From: Myxococcus eversor
GTDB lineage: Bacteria > Myxococcota > Myxococcia > Myxococcales > Myxococcaceae
Assembly: GCF_010894455.1 (NCBI RefSeq)
Contig: NZ_JAAIXY010000013.1
Coordinates: 1 to 64,000, forward strand
Direction of reading: 5' to 3'
DNA: 64,000 nt
The notes beneath the pieces were generated by a model. That model was not told the DNA's origin, did no database searches, and saw nothing but the letters and a program-made list of their open reading frames with translations. Position numbers and translations under genes: made by a program. This document shows positions 9,942 through 18,413 of this stretch, one piece after another. Position 1 is the stretch's first letter. The number at the start of each line of letters is the position of its first letter.

Positions 9942-10796
9942 ATGGCGCCCGCCGTCCTACGCACCGTGGCCGAAGTGAAGACGTGGGCGGCGGGACTGCG
10001 CCGTGAGGGGCGCCGGCTCGCGCTGGTGCCCACCATGGGCTTCTTGCACGAAGGGCACCTCTCGCTCATCCGCGAGGGGCGCCGTCGCGCCGACGTGGTG
10101 GCCGTCTCCATCTTCGTCAATCCCACCCAGTTCGGTCCCCGCGAGGACCTCTCGCGCTACCCGCGCGACTTCGAAGGCGACCTGGCCAAGTGTGGCGAAG
10201 CGGGCGCCGACGTCGTCTTCGCGCCGGTGCCCGAGGTCATGTATCCGCCCGGCTATGAGACCTACGTCGAGGTGACGGAGGTGAGCCAGGGCCTGTGTGG
10301 CGCCCGTCGTCCGGGACACTTCCGGGGCGTGGCCACCATCGTCACCCAGTTGCTGTCCCTCTTCCGACCCGACGCGGCACTGTTCGGGGAGAAGGACTAT
10401 CAGCAGCTCCAGGTCATCCGGGCGCTCAACCGGGACCTGCACCTGGGCGCGGACATCGTCGGGATGCCGACGGTTCGCGAGACTGACGGGCTGGCGATGA
10501 GCAGCCGAAATGCCTACCTGTCCTCCGAGGAGAGGCAGCGAGCGCTGTCCCTGTCGCGAGGACTCCGGGCCGCGTTGACGCTGCTGCAGGGCGGCACGCG
10601 GGAGGCCCAGGCGCTGACGGGGGCCGTCCGGCACGAATTGACCTCCGCCGGGCTGCGGGAGGACTACGTGGAGCTGGTGGACGCCGAGCGCCTCACGCCG
10701 CTCACCTCGGTGGTCCCGGGGCAGGCCGCTCGCCTGCTCGTGGCGGCCTTCAGCGGCAATACACGCCTCATCGACAACATGGCGCTTGGCGGTTAG
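9942..10796 (+). CDS. panC: Pantothenate synthetase PanC
   Basis: 284 residues, the normal length. PanC joins pantoate and beta-alanine with ATP, through a pantoyl-adenylate. The nucleotidyltransferase HIGH-like motif is HEGH (36-39, PTMGFLHEGHLSL); the FGEKDYQQL and MSSRNAYLS motifs line the active site. It starts two bases after the panB stop and is followed by smpB within 16 bases, so panB-panC-smpB is probably one transcript. panD was not seen in this window. Confidence 0.95.
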   Translation: MAPAVLRTVAEVKTWAAGLRREGRRLALVPTMGFLHEGHLSLIREGRRRADVVAVSIFVNPTQFGPREDLSRYPRDFEGDLAKCGEAGADVVFAPVPEVMYPPGYETYVEVTEVSQGLCGARRPGHFRGVATIVTQLLSLFRPDAALFGEKDYQQLQVIRALNRDLHLGADIVGMPTVRETDGLAMSSRNAYLSSEERQRALSLSRGLRAALTLLQGGTREAQALTGAVRHELTSAGLREDYVELVDAERLTPLTSVVPGQAARLLVAAFSGNTRLIDNMALGG

Positions 10797-10812
10797 GAGA
10801 CCCAGGACACGT

Positions 10813-11304
10813 ATGGCATCGGGTGGAAAGTCGAAGGGGCCGGCTGGCGGCGAGCAGGGAATCAAGGTCGTGGCCGAGAACCGGCGTGCGCGCTTCGACT
10901 ACACCGTGGACGAAAAGGTGGAAGCGGGTCTGGAGCTGACGGGAAGCGAGGTGAAGTCGCTGCGACAAGGGGAGGCCAACCTCTCGGACGCGTACGCCCT
11001 CCCCAAGGGCAGCGAGCTTTTCTTGCTCAATGCGCACATCGGTTCCTACAAGTCCGCCAGCGTGTTCGACCATTTTCCCACGCGCGGCCGGAAGCTGCTG
11101 ATGCACCGGGCCGAGATTGACCGTTGGACCACCAAGGTGCGGGAGCGTGGTTATTCCATCATCCCGCTTGTGCTGTATTTCAAGCAGGGGCGCGCCAAGG
11201 TGGAGCTGGGGCTCTGTCGAGGCAAGACACACGAAGACAGGCGCCACGACATCAAGGAACGGGAGACGAAGCGGGAGATGGACCGGGCCGTGCGCCGCCG
11301 TTGA
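10813..11304 (+). CDS. smpB: SsrA-binding protein SmpB
   Basis: 163 residues. ATG 10813 is preceded by AGGAGA. SmpB binds tmRNA and is needed for rescue of stalled ribosomes. Family motifs seen are KVVAENRRARFDY, LTGSEVKSLRQGEANLSDAY, and the basic tail KERETKREMDRAVRRR that occupies the decoding centre. The partner tmRNA lies at 48069-48431 in this window, and a ClpXP adaptor-like gene follows 33 bases downstream. Confidence 0.97.
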   Translation: MASGGKSKGPAGGEQGIKVVAENRRARFDYTVDEKVEAGLELTGSEVKSLRQGEANLSDAYALPKGSELFLLNAHIGSYKSASVFDHFPTRGRKLLMHRAEIDRWTTKVRERGYSIIPLVLYFKQGRAKVELGLCRGKTHEDRRHDIKERETKREMDRAVRRR

Positions 11305-11337
11305 GCGCGACCGCATTTCTTACCGCCGTACCACCGG

Positions 11338-11880
11338 ATGGAAGACACGAAGGATTTGGACAAGAAGGAGCGGCTGCTCGCCTCGCTGGACCAGGGGATG
11401 GTGATGATCCACCTGGACGCGCGAAGGCCGGGCGTGCTCGTTCCCGCATCACTCCGGGGAGAGGCCCATCTGCGCCTCAACCTGTCGTACCGCTTCGACC
11501 CACCGGACCTCACGGTGACCGAGTGGGGAGTGCGCTGCACGCTGAGCTTCTCGGGTTCGCGCTTCACGGTGGCGGTGCCCTGGTCGGCGCTGTTCGCCAT
11601 CGCCAGCCACGTGACGAAGGAGTCGTGGATGTTCATGGAGGACATGCCGCCGGAGCTGCTGCAGCAGTCCGCCGTGGCGCGTCCTCCGCCGCAGCCGCTC
11701 CCGGTGCCCGTACCGGTGGCCGCCGAGCGTCCGCGCACCTTCCTGCGCGAAGTGCCCACCGAGCCGCCCGTCGACGAGGTGGTGGCGTCACCGCCTTCGT
11801 CAGAAGTCCCGCCGCCGCCCGAAGGGCCGAAGGATGACTCGCCTCCGCCGCGTCGGGGGCATCTGCGTCTGGTGAAGTGA
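11338..11880 (+). CDS. sspB: SspB-like ClpXP adaptor protein
   Basis: 180 residues. The N-terminal ~105 residues match the SspB fold by sequence pattern: HLDARRPGVLVP, LRLNLSYRFDPPDL, a beta-rich stretch, and AVPWSALFAIASH. After a long Pro-rich flexible tail the protein ends RRGHLRLVK, close to the C-terminal ClpX-binding peptide of E. coli SspB (ends LRVVK). In E. coli, SspB binds the N-terminal part of the ssrA tag and tethers it to ClpX. The neighbour smpB fits this job exactly. Function is inferred from motif and context; annotation pipelines could miss it because the core is divergent. Confidence 0.8.
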   Translation: MEDTKDLDKKERLLASLDQGMVMIHLDARRPGVLVPASLRGEAHLRLNLSYRFDPPDLTVTEWGVRCTLSFSGSRFTVAVPWSALFAIASHVTKESWMFMEDMPPELLQQSAVARPPPQPLPVPVPVAAERPRTFLREVPTEPPVDEVVASPPSSEVPPPPEGPKDDSPPPRRGHLRLVK

Positions 11881-11887
11881 CGAAGCG

Positions 11888-11912
11888 CGAGGGCCACGAG
11901 TCCGTGGCCTCG
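11888..11912. terminator. Hairpin between convergent genes
   Basis: An inverted repeat (CGAGGGCCAC and GTGGCCTCG with one bulged G, loop GAGTCC) sits just after the sspB-like stop, between convergent genes. No T-run follows on either strand, so it is at best a weak two-way terminator. Confidence 0.35.
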
Positions 11913-11969
11913 TGCGTGTCGCGTGCGTGAGCACGGAGCAACGCGCGAGGACCTCTGGGGGCACACGGG

Positions 11970-13832
11970 TCAGCGCTTTAGCTTCACTTCGAGCTGCGCC
12001 GCCTCGGCTCCCGGGAAGGTGCCCTTCCACGTGCGGTAGCCCTTGAGGCGCACCTGCACGGAGACAGGGCCCGCCGGATACACGTTGTCGAGCGCCAGCG
12101 GAGTCGTCCCCACGGGCTTGTCGTCCACGAGCACCGTCGCGCCCGACGGCTCGCTCATGAGCATGAGCACGGGCGCGGCCATGGGCCGATTCACGCTGGC
12201 CATCAGTCGCCCGGAGACCTGGTTGCGTTGAGGCCAGAGCCACACACTGCCGCCCACCGCCGCCGCGACACCCAGGAGCGCGATGATGCGTCGACCCCAG
12301 CGTCTCGGGACAGCAGAGGCGGGAATCGCATCGAAGGTGCTCTCGGGACGCGGAGCGCGCTCCTCCAGCTCCAGGGCCTCGGTACCAGCGCTGGTCACGC
12401 TCGGTGCGGAGGGCCTGCGCGCCGTGCTTTCGATGCTGTCGGCGATGGACTGGGTGGCGGACGCCGCCTCCATCGGCGGGGGGCGACGCGCGGCGACAGC
12501 GGGGGCACTGCCCTGCGGACCCGGTGGTGTCACCCCGAAGAGCCGCGTCTTCGGTGCGTGGGGCGCCCCGGAGGACGTCGAGGCACCGCTCCCGACGGGC
12601 GCGTCCTGGAACGAGGAGTCGTCCTCGAAAGAAGGAAACGCACCCGCCGCGAGGAACGGAGACGCATTCTCGTCCGATGCCGCGAAGGCCCCCGGAGCCG
12701 GAGGCGCGAGCCGCGCGGCGCAGACGGAGCAGGGCGCGCGAGGAGCGGGCAGTGGCGAGCCGCAGCGGATGCAACGGTGGATGAGCCGTCCACTCGAACT
12801 CAGCTCGATGCCCGCGAGCTCCGAGGGCTCGTCCATGCCTGGGGAGAAGGAGGCCGCCGCCGCCGAAGCGGGTGCCGGCGTGCCGCGTCCTTGCGATGTC
12901 GGGCCGCTCGCCGTCTCACCCTGTTCCTTCAGCGTGGGCGGCAGGGGGAGCGTCGTCAGGAACGCGGTGAGGGCATGCGCGCTCGCGGGTTCACCCGACT
13001 GGGCGAGCCACCGCGCCAGCACTTCAGCCACGGCTTCCGGCGAGGCGAAGCGAGCCTCGGGTGCGCGGGCCAGCATGCGCTGAACCACGGCGGCGAGGGG
13101 CGCGGGCACTTCTGGCGGCAGCGGCGAGACATCGCGTGAGGTGATGGCCACGGCGAGAGAGCCGGGCTGCATCGTGGACGCGAAGGGATGCGCGCCGGTG
13201 AGCAGCTCGTGGAAGACGATGCCCAGGGAGAACTGGTCGCTCAGCGCGGTGGCGGGAGCGCCCTGGAGGACCTCGGGGGCGCTGTAGGCCTCCTTGCCCT
13301 TGAAGAGTCCCGGCGCGGTGAAGGACGCACCGCTCAACAGCGCGATGCCGAAGTCCGTCACCTTCACCTCGCCCTCGCGGGACACGAGGATGTTGGACGG
13401 AGACACATCCCGGTGGGCCACGAGCAGCGGACGTCCCTCGTGGAGCTTGCGGTAGGCGTGGTGGAGGCCCGCGAGCGCCTGGAGCGTGATGAACGCGGCC
13501 AGGTGCGGAGGAAAAGGCTGACGCTGTTTCGCGGCCAGGCGCAGCAACACGCCCAAGTCCCAACCGTCCACCAGCTCCATCACCAGGAAGAGGCCCGAGG
13601 GACTCTCGCCCACGTCGAACACGGTGGCGATGTTCTGGTGCTGGAGCTGCGTGGCCAGCCGGGCCTCGGCCAGGAACATCCGTGCGATGTCGGGCTCCTG
13701 GGCCAGGTGCGGGAGGATGCGTTTGATTGCGACGGTGCGCTCGAAGCCCTCCGCGGCCCGGGCCACGCCGAGGAACAACTCCGCCATGCCTCCGGAGGCC
13801 AGGGGCCTGACGAGCCGATAGCGTTCGTTCAT
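11970..13832 (-). CDS. Ser/Thr protein kinase with zinc ribbon, TM and PEGA domain
   Basis: 620 residues. The N-terminal eukaryote-like kinase has a Gly-rich loop (LASGGMAELFLG), ATP-binding Lys37 (VAIKR), catalytic Asp142 (HRDVSPSN) and DFG (160-162), so it should be active. An S/A-rich linker contains a CxxC...CxxC zinc ribbon (CIRCG...CSVC, about 355-372). One membrane segment follows (IIALLGVAAAVGGSVWLW), then a C-terminal PEGA domain (EPSGATVLVDDKPVGTTPL), which would lie outside the inner membrane. This is a typical myxobacterial transmembrane kinase, probably sensing an envelope signal. Substrates are unknown. It leads the minus-strand group to its right only by position, with no shared operon evident. 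Confidence 0.92.
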   Translation of the reverse strand: MNERYRLVRPLASGGMAELFLGVARAAEGFERTVAIKRILPHLAQEPDIARMFLAEARLATQLQHQNIATVFDVGESPSGLFLVMELVDGWDLGVLLRLAAKQRQPFPPHLAAFITLQALAGLHHAYRKLHEGRPLLVAHRDVSPSNILVSREGEVKVTDFGIALLSGASFTAPGLFKGKEAYSAPEVLQGAPATALSDQFSLGIVFHELLTGAHPFASTMQPGSLAVAITSRDVSPLPPEVPAPLAAVVQRMLARAPEARFASPEAVAEVLARWLAQSGEPASAHALTAFLTTLPLPPTLKEQGETASGPTSQGRGTPAPASAAAASFSPGMDEPSELAGIELSSSGRLIHRCIRCGSPLPAPRAPCSVCAARLAPPAPGAFAASDENASPFLAAGAFPSFEDDSSFQDAPVGSGASTSSGAPHAPKTRLFGVTPPGPQGSAPAVAARRPPPMEAASATQSIADSIESTARRPSAPSVTSAGTEALELEERAPRPESTFDAIPASAVPRRWGRRIIALLGVAAAVGGSVWLWPQRNQVSGRLMASVNRPMAAPVLMLMSEPSGATVLVDDKPVGTTPLALDNVYPAGPVSVQVRLKGYRTWKGTFPGAEAAQLEVKLKR

Positions 13833-13857
13833 GGCGGGCTCTCCGGGGCGGCCGCCC

Positions 13858-14199
13858 TCAGGCGGTGGGGGACTGGGTGATGTCGCGCAGCAGCTTCCAG
13901 GGATAGATGCCGGTGGTGTGGCCGTCGCTGAAGGCGAAGGTCAGCGCGTAGTTGCCCACGGGGTGGACCTCCTTGACGCGCAGGTCCGCGGGCACCTTCG
14001 TCTGGTCCAGCGTGCGCTGATTCGTCCACTCGTCCACGCAGCCAGCGCAGGGGCAATGCTGGCGGAGCGCCTGGGCGGAGGCGCCCGTCTTCGCGCCGTC
14101 ATCCCACGTCAGCTCCAGATGGGAGCCGTCGGCGGACAGGCGGGCGTCCGTCGCGGTGGCGGAGGGAGTCGAGGGCTTGATGCGGTCCCAGAAGCTCAA
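13858..14199 (-). CDS. DUF971 family protein
   Basis: 113 residues. It carries the DUF971 signature: ADGSHLELTWDDG, an LRQHCPCAGCVDE Cys-rich motif, and VGNYALTFAFSDGHTTGIYP. The same fold forms the N-terminus of gamma-butyrobetaine hydroxylase, and DUF971 proteins are sometimes fused to or located by Mrp/ApbC-type Fe-S carrier ATPases. The CPC...C cluster suggests metal or Fe-S binding. No Mrp gene is adjacent, so the role is open. It stands alone, 25 bases upstream of the kinase gene in the same direction. Confidence 0.85.
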   Translation of the reverse strand: MSFWDRIKPSTPSATATDARLSADGSHLELTWDDGAKTGASAQALRQHCPCAGCVDEWTNQRTLDQTKVPADLRVKEVHPVGNYALTFAFSDGHTTGIYPWKLLRDITQSPTA

Positions 14200-14269
14200 C
14201 GTCGTACCTTTCGAAGTCGCAACAGCGATGCGCCCTCCCTAGCACCCTTCCGGGCGGCGGGCGCGCGCC

Positions 14270-15976
14270 TCACGAGGCCAGCTTGACGGGCAGCCGGTGG
14301 CCTTCCAGGCGCACGCCCTTCTTGGCAATCACCCGCCGCAAGGCCGCCACCACCTGCGGGTCCAGCTGCGCGCCGGTGAGGTTGTCGAGAATCTCCATCG
14401 CCTTCTCCAGCGGCATGGCCTTCTGGTACGGGCGCGTGGAGGTGCAGGCATCGAACGTGTCGGCGCACCCGACGATGCGGGCCAGCAGGGGGATGCCCTC
14501 GCCCTGGAGCTTGTCGGGATAGCCGTTGCCGTCCCACCGCTCGTGGTGATGGCGCACGCACGCGCGCACCGCGCCCAGGAAGCTCACCGGGCCGATGATG
14601 GCGTCGCCGATGGCCGGGTGCTCGCGCATGATGGCCATCTCCTGGTCCGTCAGCTTCGTCTGCTTGCAGAGGATGGACTCGACGATGCCAATCTTGCCGA
14701 TGTCGTGGAGGATGCCGCCGTACTGGAGCTGGCGCAGCTCGCGCTCGGTGAGGTTCAGCTCGCGGCCAATCTCCACCGACAAGTCACCCACCCGCTGGCT
14801 GTGGCCGCGCGTGTACGCGTCCTTGGAGTCGATGGAGTTGGCCAGCGCGACGATGGTCTCCAGATAGCCCTTCTCCAGGCTCTCGTAGAGGCCGCGGTTC
14901 TCCATGTCGTACGCGAGCAACTGCTTGCTCATGTAGTTGAACGTCTGGGCCAGCTCGCCCACCTCGTTCTTCTGCGGAATCTTCACCTCCACGCCGAACT
15001 TCCCGCGCGCCAGCTCCAGGGCGCCGTCGGTGAAGACCTTGAGGGGGCGGGTGAGGTTGCGCGAGAAGAGGGCCGCCAGCACCAGCGCGACGAGGATGGC
15101 CGCGCCCAGGCCCATGAGGATGCGGCGCTCCATCGCCTCCACCTGTCGATAGGCGTGCACCACCGGCTGCTCGGAGACGATGGCCCAGCCTGTCTCGGGC
15201 AGCACCGTGTACGCGGCCACCACCGCGTCGCGGCCCTCGCCGAAGTTGCCGACGTGGAACAGCTCCGCGTCCGGAGTGCTGGCCAGCTGCCTCAGCAGGT
15301 GCGCCACCGGGCTGCGCTGGGAGACGTCCCCGCCCAGCGCCGCCACACCTCCTCCGCCGACGACGAGGTGCCCGCGGTTGTCGGACAGGTACGCGAAGCC
15401 GGTGCTGCCCACGCGCTCCTGCTCCAGCATCTGCCGCAGGCCCGCGAGCGACAGGTCAGCGGCGATGAAGCCCTTCACGGGCTCTCCCACGGGGAAGGCC
15501 AGCGTCAGCACCGGCCCACCGCTTCCCGTGGCCACCACGTCGGAGTAGCGCGGGCGCTCCATGCCTCCGTCGAGCAGTGCCCGGCCGCGCTCCTCGTGCG
15601 AGGCGAGCGCGGTGGGCGGCACGTCGTGACGCGAGAAGGCCTGGAGTCCGGGGAGGCGCTTGCCGTCCGGACCGAAGACGGTGATGGCCAGCACCTCGCG
15701 GCGCTGAGAGAGCACCGACGCCAGATGCGTCTGCTGCGCCTGCAGGGGCAGGGCGAAGAAGTTCGGCACGCGGGCCAGGCCCATGACGGCCTCGGTGGGC
15801 TCGCCGAGGAAGATTTCGGCCTTGAGCCGAAGCTGCTTCACCCGCTCCTGCGCCAGCTCCTGCGCGTCGCGCACCAGCAACTCGCGCGTGTGGGAGACGG
15901 ACAGCCACCCCACCATCAGCGTGGGGACGATGCTGACGACGAGCATCAACAGGAGGATGGCTTTGAACAGACGCAC
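14270..15976 (-). CDS. Cache-HAMP-HD-GYP receptor
   Basis: 568 residues. A first membrane segment (AILLMLVVSIVPTLMVGWL), a periplasmic Cache-like sensor of about 250 residues, a second membrane segment (ILMGLGAAILVALVLAALF), a HAMP linker (LTRPLKVFTDGALELARGKF) and a C-terminal HD-GYP domain are seen in order. The HD-GYP catalytic motifs are intact: RGHSQRVG, HDIGKIG, and HHHERWDGNGYP, so it is probably an active cyclic-di-GMP phosphodiesterase controlled by an extracellular ligand. Related domains in delta-proteobacteria can also act on other cyclic dinucleotides. It is separated by 70 bases from the DUF971 gene downstream. Confidence 0.93.
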   Translation of the reverse strand: MRLFKAILLLMLVVSIVPTLMVGWLSVSHTRELLVRDAQELAQERVKQLRLKAEIFLGEPTEAVMGLARVPNFFALPLQAQQTHLASVLSQRREVLAITVFGPDGKRLPGLQAFSRHDVPPTALASHEERGRALLDGGMERPRYSDVVATGSGGPVLTLAFPVGEPVKGFIAADLSLAGLRQMLEQERVGSTGFAYLSDNRGHLVVGGGGVAALGGDVSQRSPVAHLLRQLASTPDAELFHVGNFGEGRDAVVAAYTVLPETGWAIVSEQPVVHAYRQVEAMERRILMGLGAAILVALVLAALFSRNLTRPLKVFTDGALELARGKFGVEVKIPQKNEVGELAQTFNYMSKQLLAYDMENRGLYESLEKGYLETIVALANSIDSKDAYTRGHSQRVGDLSVEIGRELNLTERELRQLQYGGILHDIGKIGIVESILCKQTKLTDQEMAIMREHPAIGDAIIGPVSFLGAVRACVRHHHERWDGNGYPDKLQGEGIPLLARIVGCADTFDACTSTRPYQKAMPLEKAMEILDNLTGAQLDPQVVAALRRVIAKKGVRLEGHRLPVKLAS

Positions 15977-15995
15977 GGGGCGGCTCCTCCAGGGC

Positions 15996-16895
15996 CTACT
16001 GCCACGGGCCCTTCTTGACGTTGATTGGGAGTCGCTCGGGGACGAGCTCGAACCGGCGGACCGCCGACGGCTCGGAACGACCCGCCCCGCCCACCGCGCG
16101 CACCGTCCACCAGTAACGTCCGGCGGCCAGCGCGGGCATCGTCACCTCGGGCGTCGTGGTCGTCTGCGTGACGACGGCCGCGCCTTCCAAATCCCGGGCG
16201 ACCTCGACTTCATAACGCTCCACGCCGGGCACCGCCGCCCAGGTCAACTTCACCGGCCCCAGTTGCTTCTTCGCGTCCGCGCGTCGCTTCAGCACCGCGC
16301 CTTGTTTGGGCTGCTCGGGCTGGGGCACCGCCAGGGGCGGGGTGGGCGCGACGGGAGGCTGACCCTTCTCCACGAGGACGGTTTCGCCCGAGGCAACGGG
16401 CCGCGTGACGCCCTCGGCCTCCACGCGCACGGGGGGGCCGCGGGTGACGCTGACGGTGGTGGTGCCCGCATCCGGCTCCACGTGCACGCTGAAGGCGGAG
16501 GGGTGGGGGGCGCGTCCGGTGGAGACCAGCGTGCCGGCCGCGTTGGCCGCCTCGGACGCCTGCGCATAGCGCGCGGTGCGGAAGTAGACCTCGGCCTCGC
16601 CCAGGCGTGCCTCGGCTTCCGGGAGGGTTGCCTCGCCCTTCGCCTGGGCGACGAGGGTGCGCGCGGTCTCGAGCGCCTTGAGCGCCAGGGCCCGCTCCTG
16701 GCCCGGAAGCTTCAGCCGCGTGCCGGGGGCGACGGCATCCGAGGCCAGTCCATTGAGCGCGCGCAATTCGGCCGTGGCGCTCGCGTCACCGAAGACGCGC
16801 TCCGCCACTTCCCGCAGGGACTCCTGGGGGCCCACCACCGTGGTGTCCGGGGGGAACGCGCTCAACCATGCGAGCAGGAACAGGGCCGTCCTCAT
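15996..16895 (-). CDS. Secreted LysM-like / Fn3-like envelope protein
   Basis: 299 residues with a short signal peptide. Residues about 20-65 resemble a LysM peptidoglycan-binding motif (SLREVAERVFGDASATAELRALNGL...VAPGTRLKLP). A helical, TPR-like stretch follows, and the C-terminus carries a fibronectin-III-like beta domain (LTWAAVPGVERYEVEVARD...GRYWWTVRAV). Its start overlaps the stop of the upstream FecR-domain gene (ATGA), so the pair is translationally coupled and probably acts as one surface complex. No catalytic motif is seen; a structural or signal-relay role is inferred. Confidence 0.75.
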   Translation of the reverse strand: MRTALFLLAWLSAFPPDTTVVGPQESLREVAERVFGDASATAELRALNGLASDAVAPGTRLKLPGQERALALKALETARTLVAQAKGEATLPEAEARLGEAEVYFRTARYAQASEAANAAGTLVSTGRAPHPSAFSVHVEPDAGTTTVSVTRGPPVRVEAEGVTRPVASGETVLVEKGQPPVAPTPPLAVPQPEQPKQGAVLKRRADAKKQLGPVKLTWAAVPGVERYEVEVARDLEGAAVVTQTTTTPEVTMPALAAGRYWWTVRAVGGAGRSEPSAVRRFELVPERLPINVKKGPWQ

Positions 16896-17365
16896 TGGAA
16901 GACAATCTCCCTTCCCGCCTGGATGGTGGCCGCGGGGGTATTCACTGAAAGCGACTGCGTGGAGGGGCGCTCCAGCTCCGCGTCGATGCGACCGCGCAGC
17001 ACCGTCAGGTCCGTGCGGGGCCGGCCGGGCCTCGGCCGCGTTTCGGCGATGCCGATGAGCGAGTCGCCTCCCAGGTGCACCGTGCTCCCGTTGCCGCTGA
17101 AGACCAGGTCCGCGCCCGCGCCCGCCTCGGTGCGGACCTTGTCGTTCTCGAACAAGGGGACGTCATCACTGGCGATGCTCCACTCGTCTGCGGTGGCGCG
17201 TTTGATTTGGACGTTCCCCTTCAGCCCGCGCAGGTGCGCGCGAGGCGTGGGCGCCGGAGCGGAGGACGTCGTGGGCACGGCGGGCGCGTCCTCGGCGGTG
17301 CAGCCGAGCGGCGAAGCCAGGAGCGCGAGCGCGAGCAGCATGGGGAGCCAACGTCGACCATTCAC
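16892..17365 (-). CDS. FecR-domain lipoprotein
   Basis: 157 residues. A lipoprotein signal peptide ends in LLASPLGC, with Cys22 as the lipidation site. The remaining protein matches the FecR domain: GNVQIKRATADEWSIASDDVPLFENDKVRTE followed by GGDSLIGIAE and LTVLRGRIDAEL. Classical FecR senses TonB-receptor status and controls an ECF sigma factor, but no sigma factor is nearby. Here the FecR fold is more likely an envelope module working with the overlapping LysM/Fn3 protein. Confidence 0.8.
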   Translation of the reverse strand: MNGRRWLPMLLALALLASPLGCTAEDAPAVPTTSSAPAPTPRAHLRGLKGNVQIKRATADEWSIASDDVPLFENDKVRTEAGAGADLVFSGNGSTVHLGGDSLIGIAETRPRPGRPRTDLTVLRGRIDAELERPSTQSLSVNTPAATIQAGREIVFQ

Positions 17366-17401
17366 GAGAAGGGGTCCGTCCGGAAATCAGCGTTCCCCAG
17401 G

Positions 17402-18205
17402 CTAATCCAATCGGCGGTGTCGCAGGCAGGGCAGGTCGCGACGGATGCGCGACTGGAGCTCCGGGTCCACCGGCGCGACGGCCAGGCCCTCGCCCTCCGA
17501 AGCCCTCGCCGTCACCAACCCCCACGGGTCCACCACCATGGCGTGGCCATATGTCTGCCGCTGGGCCGAGTGCCGGCCACCCTGGGCGGGCGCCAGCACG
17601 TACGCCTGGTTCTCAATCGCGCGCGCCCTCAGCAGCACCTCCCAGTGGTCCTTGCCGGTCATCAGGGTGAAGGCCGCGGGCACCGCCAGCAGCGTCGCCC
17701 CGTCCTTCGACAGCCGGCGGTACAGCTCTGGAAATCTCAAGTCGTAGCAGACCGAGAGCCCCAGCCGACCCACCTCCGTGTCCGCCGCCACGACTTCCGT
17801 CCCCGGCGCGACCGCCGCGGATTCCTGGTAGGTCGCACCATCCCCCACCTCCACGTCGAACAGGTGCATCTTCCGGTAGACGGCCCGCCGCTCGCCGTCC
17901 GGGCCGAACAGCACGCTGGTGTTGTAGAGCCGCCCTCCGGGGGCGCCGGTCTCCAGGACGCTGCCAGCCAGGAGCGTCACCTTCCGCTCGCGCGCCAGCT
18001 CCGCCATCCGGGACAGGGTGGGACCGTCCAGGCCCTCCGCCGCGCCCTGGCGCTCCGGCTCGGGCCCCATCCACGAGAAGTTCTCTGGCAGTCCCACCAG
18101 GCGGGCGCCCAGGTCAGAGGCGCGCCGGACGAGCCGGGTGGCGACTTCCACGTTGAAGGCCTTGTCCGCGGTGGACACCATCTGGGCGGCTGCGATGAGG
18201 TGCAT
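17402..18205 (-). CDS. Carbon-nitrogen hydrolase (nitrilase superfamily, Nit1-like)
   Basis: 267 residues, the size of single-domain Nit1/omega-amidase enzymes. The catalytic triad is Glu41 (LPENF), Lys112 (YRKMHLFD) and Cys153 (VCYDLRFPEL). The pattern best fits deaminated-glutathione amidase or a related small-amide hydrolase that repairs side products of transamination. Exact substrate cannot be read from sequence. It lies 36 bases upstream of the FecR gene in the same direction and is divergent from rimP. Confidence 0.9.
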   Translation of the reverse strand: MHLIAAAQMVSTADKAFNVEVATRLVRRASDLGARLVGLPENFSWMGPEPERQGAAEGLDGPTLSRMAELARERKVTLLAGSVLETGAPGGRLYNTSVLFGPDGERRAVYRKMHLFDVEVGDGATYQESAAVAPGTEVVAADTEVGRLGLSVCYDLRFPELYRRLSKDGATLLAVPAAFTLMTGKDHWEVLLRARAIENQAYVLAPAQGGRHSAQRQTYGHAMVVDPWGLVTARASEGEGLAVAPVDPELQSRIRRDLPCLRHRRLD

Positions 18206-18357
18206 GGGCGCGTTATAACGCCCGTCCGGCGCTCGGAACCCCTGGGAATTCCTTGCCCTGTTGGGCAGGTTTCACGGGACCCGAGAGGGAGCGTCCTTCC
18301 TTTACACCCCGCTGGGGCGTGTGTTACGGACGCGCCGACATTTTTCGATGTGCATCT

Positions 18358-18394
18358 CGAAAAGTGGGCCCCTGTGCCCGCTTTTCGCGTTTTT
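18358..18394 (+). terminator. Attenuator-like hairpin in the rimP-nusA leader
   Basis: A 12-bp stem (18358-18369 with 18376-18387, one G.U pair, six-base loop CCCTGT) is followed two bases later by five T residues (18390-18394). This has the form of an intrinsic terminator, but it lies in the untranslated leader, 27 bases ahead of the rimP ATG and directly before its GGAG ribosome site. Control of the operon by premature termination, possibly sensed by NusA itself, is inferred. Confidence 0.6.
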
Positions 18395-18413
18395 GGAGAC
18401 TGGTTTCCCGGTT

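Noticed and set aside
9942-11304. Possible riboswitch upstream of panB-panC-smpB
   Set aside because: The 165-base region before panB has only short GC hairpins and no known riboswitch core.
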